Translations under genes and position numbers: made by a program
DNA from: an uncultured Candidatus Saccharibacteria bacterium
GTDB lineage: Bacteria; Patescibacteriota; Saccharimonadia; Saccharimonadales; Saccharimonadaceae
Reading direction: 5' to 3'
NCBI GenBank assembly: GCA_947166405.1
Contig: CAMVEA010000001.1
Coordinates: 1-64,000, forward strand
DNA length: 64,000 bases
Notes under the pieces: generated by a model
The model's input: the letters and a program-made list of their open reading frames with translations, nothing else
Database searches by the model: none
Told to the model about the DNA's origin: nothing
Shown here: piece by piece, positions 1 to 10,401 of the stretch
Position numbering within the stretch: the stretch's first letter is position 1
Layout: the number at the start of each line of letters is the position of its first letter

Positions 1-331
1 GAAGTCCATCTTGGTTCTCTGCATCATCCCAAACTTTGAGGATAGAAGCACTGGTAGTTTCTGGTGTATGGTGGTTAGTAATAGTAGTGAGTCTGCCTTC
101 GGTAGTATTTCCAGAAATGGTGTAGCCGGTTGGGAGGGTTGGTTCATTCCAAGTGTAGGTAATTCTTTGTCCTGCATTAAAGGCTGGTAGATTCTCAATC
201 GTAGCAGTCCAGTTATTGCCAGCATTAAGTGTAACAACGTCACCATTACTTAGTCTCACTTCGATACTACTAGGACGAAGTCCATCTTGGTTCTCTGCAT
301 CATCCCAAACTTTGAGGATAGAAGCACTGGT
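1..331 (-). repeat. Near-identical tandem Cna-B repeat units, period 276 bp (92 aa)
   Basis: gaagtccatcttggttctctgcatcatcccaaactttgaggatagaagcactggt occurs at 1-55 and again from 277. Confidence 0.85.
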
Positions 332-3300
332 TCGTGGCGTATGTGTATTTGTAACAATAAAGCCACCATCAACGTCGCCGCTTACAGAAGATGCATAAGT
401 ACCATTTCCATCAACGCCACTAATAACGCCAGCCAAAGTCTCCGTAATCGAATATACGATTTCATGATGCAAATCGCCTTCGCCAGTAAATCTCAGCAAA
501 TCATTCCAAGTATATGTCCAGTCATTGTCAGCGCTCAAGATTTCTCTGTAAATCTCGTTACCATCTTGCGACAAAACCACTTCAACACTAGCTGGTCTAA
601 TATTATCGTAATTATTAACATCTTCCCATTCCTTTCGCACATTAATATTTACCAAAGGAATGTGACTATTAACGATTCTCCAATCTCCATCCGCAATGAA
701 GCCATTCAAAGTTTGCGTATATCCATCAGGAACAAATGAAACATACGTACCAGTAGCTTCGTCCAATTTCAACTCGCGCATAGAATAATTGATTCTCTCG
801 CCACTACTATAACGCGCCAAATCTTCCCATGTAAACGTCCAATTATTATCAGCAGACAAAGTCACAACTTCCGAAAGTTCCTCGCCAATATATAAACCTA
901 CATAAATAGTCTCTGGCCTTAAATTATCATAATCCCCCTCATCGTCCCAAACTTTTGTCACTATCATATCCACGACTTCGTATACATTTTCCATTGTTAC
1001 ATAATAAGCAGCGTTAGTCATTGTAATCTGACCAGACACCGTTCTGTCGGAAGAATTGAAAGAATCAAACAACCCTTTATTTACACCCAAAATCGCAATA
1101 CTACTTCCGTCTGAATAATATTCCCTTACCACATACGACCTATCAGTTGGCAAATTCTCAAACATATACTTAGCAAAGTACCTATTGTTTTCCTGATCCA
1201 AAACAATTTCCGCATCCATAGTTCCATATTCAACATAAATGTCAGACTCTTCTTGATGATACAAAACCTTATAAGTTACCGAATCAGGAAGAGACTCCTC
1301 TAGGCTATTCCAATATCTTGTACCGTCAATTGAGGCAACCCCGTCCTTTTCAGAAATCACCGAATAATTATCGTCACGCGCATCAATCATCACATCCTGT
1401 TCGAATGCGCTAGCACCACTTTCATACACATATTTTTCGATCTCATGCTCCGTCACAGAATAAGTCGCTTCGGTAGTAAGGTTTAAGAAGCGTAGGGATT
1501 GTGTAGTTGTCAAACCAATCGTCAAAACTTCAGTTTCATTATTAGGACCATGATAATACCCTGTCCATGCGCCATCTTTCACCTCTTTTACAAAATTCCC
1601 AATTTTCTCACCATAATCCACATAATTATTTGTCGCAGAGTCCCATACCGAGAAGTAAAGATCGTCAATTACAAGGCCCCCTTCTCCGTCCGAAACCATA
1701 TTACCAGGATCATATACATTGATATCAAATGTAAACACATCACCCTCATTCGCTTGTCCTTCAACCACCTTTTTAATGTTCAAATTGCTACGACGGTAGT
1801 TAATTGCACCGATAGTTGGGTTAATATCATTATTCTCGTGTCGGAAAGACAAAGATGCATTGGATACAACCGACACAACACGGTTATATTCTCTTTGTTC
1901 GACCTCCGAAAGTGCATTATATTCATCTTCGCTGAGCCATGGCTCTACTTCCACATGATAGTTAATTAAACCACCAGCTGGACCATATTTATCAAGATAC
2001 TTGTTATATTTTTCGAAATATGAGTAAATTACATGACCTTCAGTATCGTCATCATTGTAATAAAACCTATAACCTTCCTCCGTACTGTCATCCTTCACGA
2101 GGTAGAAAGTATCATAAGCATTGCCGATATTATCCACTAAGTGAACAGTGAGCTCATCAGGTACTCCTGGCTCAATTGGCCAACCAGCTAAACTTGCAAT
2201 AAAATCTATCTCACTAACTTCATTTATCAAATATACATAGTCACCAATCTTCACAAAATGGTTGCCATTATCAGAAGTCACAAATAGATAATCTGCATTC
2301 GGATCATCAAATTCTCTCGGAATATGATAATCAGCCAAAGGCTTGCCATTCAAAGCAAACTGATTAAGCGCATTATTGTCCATCCGAATGAGTTCCGTAA
2401 GCGCACCATTAATCACCATTGGATGGATGGTCTCGGCGACAAGCTGCCAATAATATTTATCGTTCCCCTCTTCTACAAAGAAATAGTCATAACCTTCGTC
2501 AAGAATTTTTACACCACCTTCCTTTGCAACCAGTTTTTGACGTCCAGTAATAGTAGTTTCGTAAACATAATCAATCGTCATTAACCCAGGAGAAATGTTA
2601 ACACCATCAATTACCCAATTATTCTCCTTGGTCAGCACTTTTCTCAGGTATTCTTTCGGACCATATTCTTCATTATAAGCCGCAAGTTCAGCCTCACTCA
2701 TTGAAGAGGTATCAATCTCACTACTGGGCACCTTTTGCTGATAAAGAATAATTGTGACATCTTCGCCTTCACGCCAGTCAAGGATATTAAACCATTTTTT
2801 CTCAATACGAATAGTTTCTTTTGCAACGGCAATCCCATTTGGATTCGTAAATGGCGATGACATCTCATCCCCACTCACGCGCGTATCCGAATAAGAAAGC
2901 GTAGCGTCAGTATTAGTACGAACTACATAATTGCATTCACCATCACTACAATATCTTAAAATGTATTCACTAAGCCCAGACTCTTCAAGCTCCGAGTAGT
3001 CGATTTTGCCATTTTCTAGGTCCGCAATAATGTCGAATACTCTTTGTGTTTTCCATACATTAAACTTCACCGTATAAGTCACGCCATTTAGCAGAGGTTG
3101 GTTTTCATCAGTCAAATTCCAAACCACCGACCCATTTACAACTCTAGCCTCAGGTGGCTCTTGTCCGAAAAACAAATCTGGCGAAAGCCCCGTCTCATCA
3201 CCAAGCTCAGCTCCAGATTTTTTCCATTGGATTGTCATCAACCCATTTTGAATATAGCCATTTACCCATCCATCAAAGGAATGGGTGCCAGGAGCTAAAT

Positions 3301-5398
3301 TGTCAGATGGTCTATCATAAGTAATTTTAATACGGTTGTCCGTAGGGTCCTGGTCGACAATGTAGACATAAAACATCTGTCCATTTTCGCGGTCTGTACG
3401 AGTGGTGTAATATTCATATTCACTGCCTTCAGTGTACACTTCAACATCTTTACTCATCCAGTAAGTAAACGATTCTTCGTCGATATCAAGCAGGTTAGCA
3501 ACCTCACCAGACGATAAAGTTACATTGGTTGTAGTACCATCATCAATTGAAACATTGGTCACACCAACAGTTTCTACAATTTTATTAAAAATCTCGTCAA
3601 TAGCGCTATTAAATTCTGTGGTATTAGATGCATTATAATAATAGTCGGTTGGTGTAGTAGTAGCAACTTCGTTTTCACGTTTTTCGCCATGATGCGCATA
3701 ATAAATCACATCATCTAAATAATCCGCCTCACTGCCAAAAGCATAAATACCATATAATATAGTATTTGGGCTATCGGACCCCGAACTATGTGTTTCCGTA
3801 TTAAAAGTCTGGATCTTTCTAGCCTCGTCCTGCGACGGTCCATAACAATCCGAAGCGTTAAGGTAAGTACCATCGGCAGTACCAGCAACCTGCGAAGGCG
3901 CACCGTCCGTCACAAAAATCACAAAAGTCGTATCACCGTCCGTCACATGACCATCAATCTCGTTACCAAGAAATTCCAGTGCCCTCTGCAAGGCAACTTC
4001 ATAATTCGTACCACGACTATACGTGATACCATCGCCGCCAGTATTCAAATTTCCAGTCGACGAAAACTTGCCTAGAATATCATTCTTGTTTGAAGTCCAA
4101 CCTTGCACAACATTTGCACCATGCGAAAACGTAATTACCGCCATTTGAATATTGGATGGGTCTTCAGTACTTTGATGATTAAACAATCGATCCGTAAAAT
4201 CATAAATTGTTTTTTCAGCAGCATCAGCTCGTCTCACATAATCATACCTTGTGCCTGTATACTCAGGATAATTGTTAGAGCTAACCCGATAATAAACAGG
4301 CGTATCAGCAGGAACGGATGTATCATCAGGAATCTGATAACGCGTATTACCAACATAGTAATATAACTGAGTCCTTTGACCATTGACCATGCCGTATCGT
4401 CCAGTTGGATTTTCACGAGTGATATTATTATTCGTGTTAACCATACTGTTCGACACATCATAGACCACCACCACATTCACATGTGGCGGATCGGCTGGCA
4501 CTACCGCAGCACCTTTCACACTAAGCGCAAGTTCAAAAGTACCATTACCATTATCCGTCAAAACTTTCGTATGTTCAGGAATATCGGAATTAACTTTAAT
4601 AACATATTGCGTTTCTGCTTCATCATTCATCGTAACGGTAATATACTCATCGGATGTAAAAGCAGCAAGACTAGTAATAATCACATCATCGGCAGTTTCG
4701 CTAAAAGCAATAATACCATCATTGCTCACCGAAATACTCTTAACGTCACTAACCGAAATGCCGAGGCCAAGTTTATCAATTATATCTGAAAGAGTCGTAG
4801 AGCTCCCGCCGGTAATATAAGTAAGCTTACTATTGTGGTCAAAAATTACATGATACCTAATAGTTTGCTCCCCGTCTTCGTCTTGATTCTCGCCTTCGCC
4901 CTCACGAGCCTGAGTGTCATTCGAGTTAGCATTACCGGAGTTATCAGTATTCTCGTCACTTTCAGCCTCGTTGGCAGTCAACTCTTCCCCATTCTCCGAA
5001 GTCAAATTAAAGCCCGTAAGTTGCTCGTCCGGAGAAGAGGATACATCAGACAAAGATTCACTGCCAAGCGATTCCGCACTAGTGCCAGCTACAGGCTCAT
5101 CATTCTTACTATCTTGCGGAGTCTCAACGGTCTTTTCAGAAGACACACCAGCAACCGCAGGTGGATTAGATTCACTTGACACCGTCAACGGATCCGTGCC
5201 CTCATCAGTAACGATAGTCGGTTCAACGTTATTTGCACTATCTGTGCTCTCGACCACTTCGGAAGCTGTCGGTTCATTATCAACGACCCCTTCCTCCAGG
5301 CCTACTGCGTTTGCATTAATGCTACCAAACCACAAGAAACCAAAAAAACAAAGGATACTTGCAAAAAACGCCAGATCCTTTTTCTTTACTATCCTCAT
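1..5398 (-). CDS. Large surface adhesin, partial (C-terminus runs off the left edge): signal peptide, acidic S/T/E-rich segment, VWA domain, multiple Cna-B-like repeats
   Basis: Read manually on the minus strand from ATG at 5398 (MRIVKKKDLAFFASILCFFGFLWFGSINANA..., RBS GGAGGAATATT). Open to position 1, so missing from the ORF track. MIDAS-like VVVVYDVSNSM. Repeats of the type ILKVWDDAENQDGLRPSSIEVRLSNGD...TYTWNEPTLPTGYT. Confidence 0.88.
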   Translation of the reverse strand, partial: MRIVKKKDLAFFASILCFFGFLWFGSINANAVGLEEGVVDNEPTASEVVESTDSANNVEPTIVTDEGTDPLTVSSESNPPAVAGVSSEKTVETPQDSKNDEPVAGTSAESLGSESLSDVSSSPDEQLTGFNLTSENGEELTANEAESDENTDNSGNANSNDTQAREGEGENQDEDGEQTIRYHVIFDHNSKLTYITGGSSTTLSDIIDKLGLGISVSDVKSISVSNDGIIAFSETADDVIITSLAAFTSDEYITVTMNDEAETQYVIKVNSDIPEHTKVLTDNGNGTFELALSVKGAAVVPADPPHVNVVVVYDVSNSMVNTNNNITRENPTGRYGMVNGQRTQLYYYVGNTRYQIPDDTSVPADTPVYYRVSSNNYPEYTGTRYDYVRRADAAEKTIYDFTDRLFNHQSTEDPSNIQMAVITFSHGANVVQGWTSNKNDILGKFSSTGNLNTGGDGITYSRGTNYEVALQRALEFLGNEIDGHVTDGDTTFVIFVTDGAPSQVAGTADGTYLNASDCYGPSQDEARKIQTFNTETHSSGSDSPNTILYGIYAFGSEADYLDDVIYYAHHGEKRENEVATTTPTDYYYNASNTTEFNSAIDEIFNKIVETVGVTNVSIDDGTTTNVTLSSGEVANLLDIDEESFTYWMSKDVEVYTEGSEYEYYTTRTDRENGQMFYVYIVDQDPTDNRIKITYDRPSDNLAPGTHSFDGWVNGYIQNGLMTIQWKKSGAELGDETGLSPDLFFGQEPPEARVVNGSVVWNLTDENQPLLNGVTYTVKFNVWKTQRVFDIIADLENGKIDYSELEESGLSEYILRYCSDGECNYVVRTNTDATLSYSDTRVSGDEMSSPFTNPNGIAVAKETIRIEKKWFNILDWREGEDVTIILYQQKVPSSEIDTSSMSEAELAAYNEEYGPKEYLRKVLTKENNWVIDGVNISPGLMTIDYVYETTITGRQKLVAKEGGVKILDEGYDYFFVEEGNDKYYWQLVAETIHPMVINGALTELIRMDNNALNQFALNGKPLADYHIPREFDDPNADYLFVTSDNGNHFVKIGDYVYLINEVSEIDFIASLAGWPIEPGVPDELTVHLVDNIGNAYDTFYLVKDDSTEEGYRFYYNDDDTEGHVIYSYFEKYNKYLDKYGPAGGLINYHVEVEPWLSEDEYNALSEVEQREYNRVVSVVSNASLSFRHENNDINPTIGAINYRRSNLNIKKVVEGQANEGDVFTFDINVYDPGNMVSDGEGGLVIDDLYFSVWDSATNNYVDYGEKIGNFVKEVKDGAWTGYYHGPNNETEVLTIGLTTTQSLRFLNLTTEATYSVTEHEIEKYVYESGASAFEQDVMIDARDDNYSVISEKDGVASIDGTRYWNSLEESLPDSVTYKVLYHQEESDIYVEYGTMDAEIVLDQENNRYFAKYMFENLPTDRSYVVREYYSDGSSIAILGVNKGLFDSFNSSDRTVSGQITMTNAAYYVTMENVYEVVDMIVTKVWDDEGDYDNLRPETIYVGLYIGEELSEVVTLSADNNWTFTWEDLARYSSGERINYSMRELKLDEATGTYVSFVPDGYTQTLNGFIADGDWRIVNSHIPLVNINVRKEWEDVNNYDNIRPASVEVVLSQDGNEIYREILSADNDWTYTWNDLLRFTGEGDLHHEIVYSITETLAGVISGVDGNGTYASSVSGDVDGGFIVTNTHTPRTSASILKVWDDAENQDGLRPSSIEVRLSNGDVVTLNAGNNWTATIENLPAFNAGQRITYTWNEPTLPTGYTISGNTTEGRLTTITNHHTPETTSASILKVWDDAENQDGL

Positions 5399-5691
5399 AA
5401 TATTCCTCCTACCCCACCAATTATTACTATAGACCGTCCATTTAAACGACCTTATTACTTACCTATTATACAGATATTATTTAGAATTTCAATGTTTTTT
5501 CTAATTTTTTCTCAAAAAAGGACAGAACACAAATAAGCCAATTAACACATCGCCAATCAAAACGCTCCCACCATATTCACCAAACGCACCAACCCACTCA
5601 TATCTATAAACTCCGTTTAGTTATAATTATTATATCGCTTATGATAGTCTTCGAGTACTATTATTTTGCAAGTTTGTCCGTATTATTTACG

Positions 5692-6621
5692 CTAGTCTCC
5701 CAGCGTCCTAATCTTCCGAAAATTCACTTTCTCCACCGCCGCTCGCAGTTTCTCTTCGCTACCATAATGCGTCCTCTGCCCTGGGCTATCACTCAGCATA
5801 TGCTGCGCATATGGAAAACTCGCCGCTCGCTCAAGCACTCCCCCAACTCGCCCCACATTACAGTAAACATCCGCGAGTCTCACATCCGATAGCGGCACCT
5901 CAAGCGCCTGCTTCATCTCCTCCGGAAAGAAAGTCAGCGAGAACAAATCCCCATCCGCTTCGCCCGAGGTCCGCCCGTAAGCAATCGAAGTGTTCCCCTC
6001 TATCCACAGCCGCTGATTCAGCGGTTTCATCTTCGCCACCGTCAGGTTCATCTCGCATTTCGCGTACTTCCGTCCCGTCGTATCTTTCATCTCGCACACA
6101 AAATCCCCCTCGCACGTCGTCGTCATCACTGCCCGTTTGGCATCCGGCGATTTCAGCCCATGTTTCTCATCATACGAAATCGTATCACTAATATAGTCGC
6201 ACATAATCCAAGATAGCAACCCCGTCTCTGTATTCTCCGCCACCAGATAAAACTCCGTCCTCGCACCCCAAAACACGCTCGTATGAATCCGAAACATCGT
6301 CACAATTCCATAGTATTTCTCTGGTCCACCTTCAAACACCGCCGTCTTCGCCGGTACGAACCCCGCCGGCAAATAGCGTACGATTTTCTCCGGTTCAGGA
6401 ATTTCATAAAATAGAAACGTACAGTACGGCTCCACCACAAACGGCATCTTGTTTGCCTTCTCCGACGCCTTCGTCACAATCTTCCGCTGCGCCCATATCG
6501 GCAAATGCCGCATCTTCGTCTGCATATAAAGCACCTTCCCGACTTCCATCGGGTCCACCAATCTCTCCACCCCCTTTGCATAATCCAAAATATTCATAAG
6601 CCCATTATAGCACATGGCCAT
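5692..6621 (-). CDS. Hypothetical protein (about 300 aa)
   Basis: Long ORF with coherent coding content; probable start MNILDYAKGVERL at 6597. Family not recognised. Confidence 0.7.
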   Translation of the reverse strand: MAMCYNGLMNILDYAKGVERLVDPMEVGKVLYMQTKMRHLPIWAQRKIVTKASEKANKMPFVVEPYCTFLFYEIPEPEKIVRYLPAGFVPAKTAVFEGGPEKYYGIVTMFRIHTSVFWGARTEFYLVAENTETGLLSWIMCDYISDTISYDEKHGLKSPDAKRAVMTTTCEGDFVCEMKDTTGRKYAKCEMNLTVAKMKPLNQRLWIEGNTSIAYGRTSGEADGDLFSLTFFPEEMKQALEVPLSDVRLADVYCNVGRVGGVLERAASFPYAQHMLSDSPGQRTHYGSEEKLRAAVEKVNFRKIRTLGD

Positions 6622-6627
6622 CCGCTA

Positions 6628-8373
6628 CTACCGAGCAATACATCGCAATGATTGACCGACGTAGCGACCGCTGAGGCCGTCCGGGTAGACGTAGCCGACA
6701 GAGGTGGCGCTGGCGTAGTACGCTTCGTTCGGATTATCAACTACAGGCGACCGGAAAAAGCCGTTGCCGCCAACGTAGCCCAGCGAACCATACCAGCCAC
6801 CAGAGAGAGGAAGTTTAATAGCTGTGTTCCAAATGTTTGAGTTTTCTATCATGTAAGAATCGCTATCCCAGCCATATTGTTCAAATAAGTATTGGAAGGA
6901 GCCATTCGATGTATTATTACCACTTTTAGGCAAAGTCCAGCCGGCTGGGCAGATAGATTGGTTTACGTCGGTGTATTGTGTAGTATAGCTACTACTATCA
7001 TTCATGGCGACTGCTGCAGTCCAGTTGTAGTAGTCGCCTAGGTGATAGTGAGAGTCACCCGTGGAGGAGATTTGGTTACAAACGTTATTAGTACTATCCC
7101 ATGTACCTCCAGCAGTAGTACAATCTGACTCTGTATAATAGCTGCCTGCGGTACCATTCCAATAGAGTTCACCTGGGTCGTAGGACTCGGGGATAGTGTA
7201 GCCGGTACTATCAGTAGTCCAAGTAGTATCGCTAGTAGCTTTCGTAGCAGAAGCTGGAGTCCAGCTAGCAGTGGCATAACTTGTACCATTCCAGCCTAGG
7301 TCAGTAGTGGTGTTATCATATATTACACTGCCGTCTGTCTTAATGTCATGATCTAGGTTTTGGGTCATCCATAGATTACCGTCTTTTAGTTTGGCTACAC
7401 AGTAAGTTTTATCATCACGTTTATCGGCTAAGTAATATTGTGAGTCTTCAGTCATGTTGTTTAGTATAGTAGCTTTATTAGAACTATTTAGGTCTTGCAT
7501 ATACTTAAGACCTGGGACTGGCGTAGTACAGGATGTGGGTGGAGTAAGTACGGAAGGTGCAGCAGATGATGGATGAACGAGTGTGTATATTACTTGCCCA
7601 CTATACGTATCCGCTGGTTGAGTCTTAGAAATATATGCAGCATAAGTAGTAGTAAGCTTAACTCCGCCAGTAGTATCGGTCATGTCAGTACCTGAGTTCT
7701 TATGAGCTACTTTGGTGTATTCATTTGGGACTACGTGATAGTTGCTAAATGGAGCTTGTGCTGCACCAGATTCTGCAGTACTCGGAAGAGCTACATTTGG
7801 AGCAGAATCAATGGTGAAGGCATTGGTACTAGTCGTATCACCAGAATCTTGTGTTATGGCTAGTTTCATCGCCCAGTTAGATATGTCTGGGCTACCAGCA
7901 GTAGTAGCAATACCGGATTCTATAGTTGCATTGTTACTGGCAGTTGTTCCTACTAGTTTATCACTATTCTCTCCTCCCACTTCATTTCCTGTATACCCTG
8001 CTGCATATATAGCAAATCCTTCATTATCATTACAGAATGCATGGAGAGTAGTACTACCAATGTCTGGAGTATAAGTACCATTCACTATTTCTGCATTGTG
8101 CGACTCCATACCAGTACCAGACATAGTGCAGGCTACCGGAACAGTAATAATAACTTCATCCACTGTGGAGGTATCGTCCGCAGAAACAACACTGGAAGAT
8201 AAGATAACACCAGAAGAAACGGTAAGTCCAAGTAGTCCAAGAGAACTTATTGTAATAATACGATCTACCTTTAACGTATGAACCTTAGAACAACTGTCTT
8301 TAGAGTATTGCGAAAAAGAGTTAAATTCTCCTTTACATTCAGGCTTTTTATGATTGGAATGGTATATGGCCAT
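6628..8373 (-). CDS. Secreted surface protein with C-terminal FISUMP (Fibrobacter succinogenes major paralogous)-type domain
   Basis: 581 aa ORF with N-terminal hydrophobic segment; C-terminal DGNLWMTQNLDHDI...CPAGWTLPKSG...YYASATSVG...LRCIAR is typical of FISUMP domains. Confidence 0.8.
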   Translation of the reverse strand: MAIYHSNHKKPECKGEFNSFSQYSKDSCSKVHTLKVDRIITISSLGLLGLTVSSGVILSSSVVSADDTSTVDEVIITVPVACTMSGTGMESHNAEIVNGTYTPDIGSTTLHAFCNDNEGFAIYAAGYTGNEVGGENSDKLVGTTASNNATIESGIATTAGSPDISNWAMKLAITQDSGDTTSTNAFTIDSAPNVALPSTAESGAAQAPFSNYHVVPNEYTKVAHKNSGTDMTDTTGGVKLTTTYAAYISKTQPADTYSGQVIYTLVHPSSAAPSVLTPPTSCTTPVPGLKYMQDLNSSNKATILNNMTEDSQYYLADKRDDKTYCVAKLKDGNLWMTQNLDHDIKTDGSVIYDNTTTDLGWNGTSYATASWTPASATKATSDTTWTTDSTGYTIPESYDPGELYWNGTAGSYYTESDCTTAGGTWDSTNNVCNQISSTGDSHYHLGDYYNWTAAVAMNDSSSYTTQYTDVNQSICPAGWTLPKSGNNTSNGSFQYLFEQYGWDSDSYMIENSNIWNTAIKLPLSGGWYGSLGYVGGNGFFRSPVVDNPNEAYYASATSVGYVYPDGLSGRYVGQSLRCIAR

Positions 8374-8550
8374 AGTTGTTCCTTTAATTACTTATGGCTA
8401 TTATAACATAGAAATCGGAATAATAAAAAACATTTATCAAAAACACCCCCACAAGTATCCCTCGCCAAAAAATACAAAACACTTTTTAAGTTTCCTCTAA
8501 GCAAACCATTATACAATAAAGCATATAGCAACTTAAATTGGAGATTTCAA

Positions 8551-8997
8551 ATGAAAGATGAACATAATTACAATCATAACCCAACTACCAAGCGTGAAGA
8601 GAGATTCTTTACCAAAGACAAGATTTGCTTTTTCGTCATCGGCTTACTACTCGGAGCCATCATCGCCTCCGGCGCTTTCCTAATTTACGGCAATGTTACT
8701 AAATCAAATCAATCCGCCACCATGCCCGGAAATGGCACTCCACCCAACATGTCAAACGGCGGCACCTCTCCATCCATGCCTGACGGCTCAACCCTACCGG
8801 AAATGCCAGATGGCGAAACTCCACCAGAATTACCAGAAGGCGAGGCCCCCAGCAACTCCGGCACCAATAATTCTAGCAACTCCGACGCCAGCAGCTCTGA
8901 CACCAACGACTCTGGCACCAATAGCACCAGCAATTCCAAATCCCGCCCCGCGAGACCCAATACCAAATCTAACAGCACCGACACCAACGCAAGCTAA
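8551..8997 (+). CDS. Membrane-anchored low-complexity protein (P/G/M/T-rich then S/N/T-rich tail)
   Basis: RBS-like GGAG before ATG; TM FFVIGLLLGAIIASGAFLIYG followed by PGNGTPPNMSNGGTSPSMPDG... and SNSDASSSDTND... Confidence 0.7.
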   Translation: MKDEHNYNHNPTTKREERFFTKDKICFFVIGLLLGAIIASGAFLIYGNVTKSNQSATMPGNGTPPNMSNGGTSPSMPDGSTLPEMPDGETPPELPEGEAPSNSGTNNSSNSDASSSDTNDSGTNSTSNSKSRPARPNTKSNSTDTNAS

Positions 8998-9007
8998 GGA
9001 TCCTATC

Positions 9008-10348
9008 ATGCAAGAAAACAAGAAAAATCTCATCTACGCATCCATCATCATTACACTTATCGCCACTCTCGGCATCATCTGGTTCTTCCTTATCCAGGCC
9101 ATCAGTCCCACCACTAACCAAATCAGCAACGCCACAACACCCCAGTCCACCACCTCCGCCTCCTATTCTGCCGCCAAGACAATCACCGAATACGCAACTA
9201 TCGAAAGCGGTGAGTTCACCTCCACCAACTCCGACGAAAATGCCATCAATGTCTCCGGCAATATCACCGCGAATCTATCAAATATCACCGTAACAAAAAC
9301 CGGCGACAGTGACGGTGGCGACAGTACCAGTTTTTACGGCACCAATTCCGCCATCATCGCAAAGGATGGCGCAACCCTAAGTATCACAAACGCCAACATC
9401 ACCACCAACGCCACCGGCGCCAACGGCGTCTTTAGCTACGGCGGTTCCGCCACTACTAACAACAGTAGTTCCGACGGCACTACAGTCAATATCTCAGACT
9501 CCACCATCGAAACTACTAAGGATAATTCCGGCGGCATTATGACTACGGGCGGCGGTGTTATGAACGCAAATAATCTTACCATCACCACCGCCGGCACCTC
9601 TAGCGCCGCCATCCGCTCCGATCGCGGCGGTGGCACCGTCACCGTTGATGAAGGTACCTATAAAACCACCGGCAAAGGCTCCCCAGCCATCTACTCCACT
9701 GCCGATATTACCGTAAAAAATGCTAACCTCATCGCTACCGCTTCTGAAGGTGTCGTCATCGAAGGTAAAAACAGTGTCACTTTAGAAAACACCAAATTAA
9801 CCGACACCAACAATACCTTAAACGGTCAATCCACTACATACAAAAACATTTTTCTCTACCAGTCCATGTCTGGCGACGCCGCCGACGGCGAGGCCACCTT
9901 CACTGCCAGAGACTCAAACATCACCACAAATCAAGGCGACACTTTCTATGTCACTAACACTACTGCCACCATTAATCTCGAAAATAATCAGATTATGAAT
10001 AATGACCAAACCGGCAACTTCCTCCGCATCCAAAAAGATTCTTGGGGCAAATCCGGCAGTAACGGCGGCACTGTTGCCCTAAACCTTACCAATCAAAAAG
10101 CCTCCGGCAATATCGTCGTCGACTCAATTTCCAGTCTCACAATGAACTTAACGAATAGTTCGACCTTCAACGGTGCCATTAATTCCGACAATCAAGGCGA
10201 GGTTAACCTCACTCTCGACACCTCCAGTTCTCTCACCCTTACCGCCGACACTTACCTCACTTCCCTAAATAACGTAGACTCAACAAACTCAAATATTAAT
10301 CTAAACGGTCACAAACTCTTTGTAAACGGCGTCGAGTTCACCAAATAA
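9008..10348 (+). CDS. Membrane-anchored putative beta-helix adhesin-like surface protein
   Basis: In-frame ATG at 9008 (MQENKKNLIYASIIITLIATLGIIWFFLIQA...) just after the stop of the preceding gene; repeated N/T/S-rich short beta-strand pattern (NITANLSNITVTKTG, LSITNANITTN...). The tracked start at 8693 lies in the wrong frame of the preceding gene. Confidence 0.75.
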   Translation: MQENKKNLIYASIIITLIATLGIIWFFLIQAISPTTNQISNATTPQSTTSASYSAAKTITEYATIESGEFTSTNSDENAINVSGNITANLSNITVTKTGDSDGGDSTSFYGTNSAIIAKDGATLSITNANITTNATGANGVFSYGGSATTNNSSSDGTTVNISDSTIETTKDNSGGIMTTGGGVMNANNLTITTAGTSSAAIRSDRGGGTVTVDEGTYKTTGKGSPAIYSTADITVKNANLIATASEGVVIEGKNSVTLENTKLTDTNNTLNGQSTTYKNIFLYQSMSGDAADGEATFTARDSNITTNQGDTFYVTNTTATINLENNQIMNNDQTGNFLRIQKDSWGKSGSNGGTVALNLTNQKASGNIVVDSISSLTMNLTNSSTFNGAINSDNQGEVNLTLDTSSSLTLTADTYLTSLNNVDSTNSNINLNGHKLFVNGVEFTK

Positions 10349-10362
10349 CCAAAACAAACTCT

Positions 10363-10393
10363 AAAAATAGGCGCCCAAAAGCGCCTATTTTTA
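10363..10393 (+). terminator. Rho-independent terminator
   Basis: AAAAATAGGCGC ccaaaa GCGCCTATTTTT directly after the 9008-10348 CDS. Confidence 0.85.
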
Positions 10394-10401
10394 ACTCACA
10401 A

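Noticed and set aside
216-5179. Plus-strand ORFs in 216-5179 (60-172 aa)
   Set aside because: They are antisense to the continuous minus-strand adhesin frame and show no recognisable domains.
8693-9007. Upstream extension of the 551-aa ORF starting at 8693
   Set aside because: This is the +2 frame of the low-complexity 8551-8997 gene; the real start is the ATG at 9008 followed by a TM segment.
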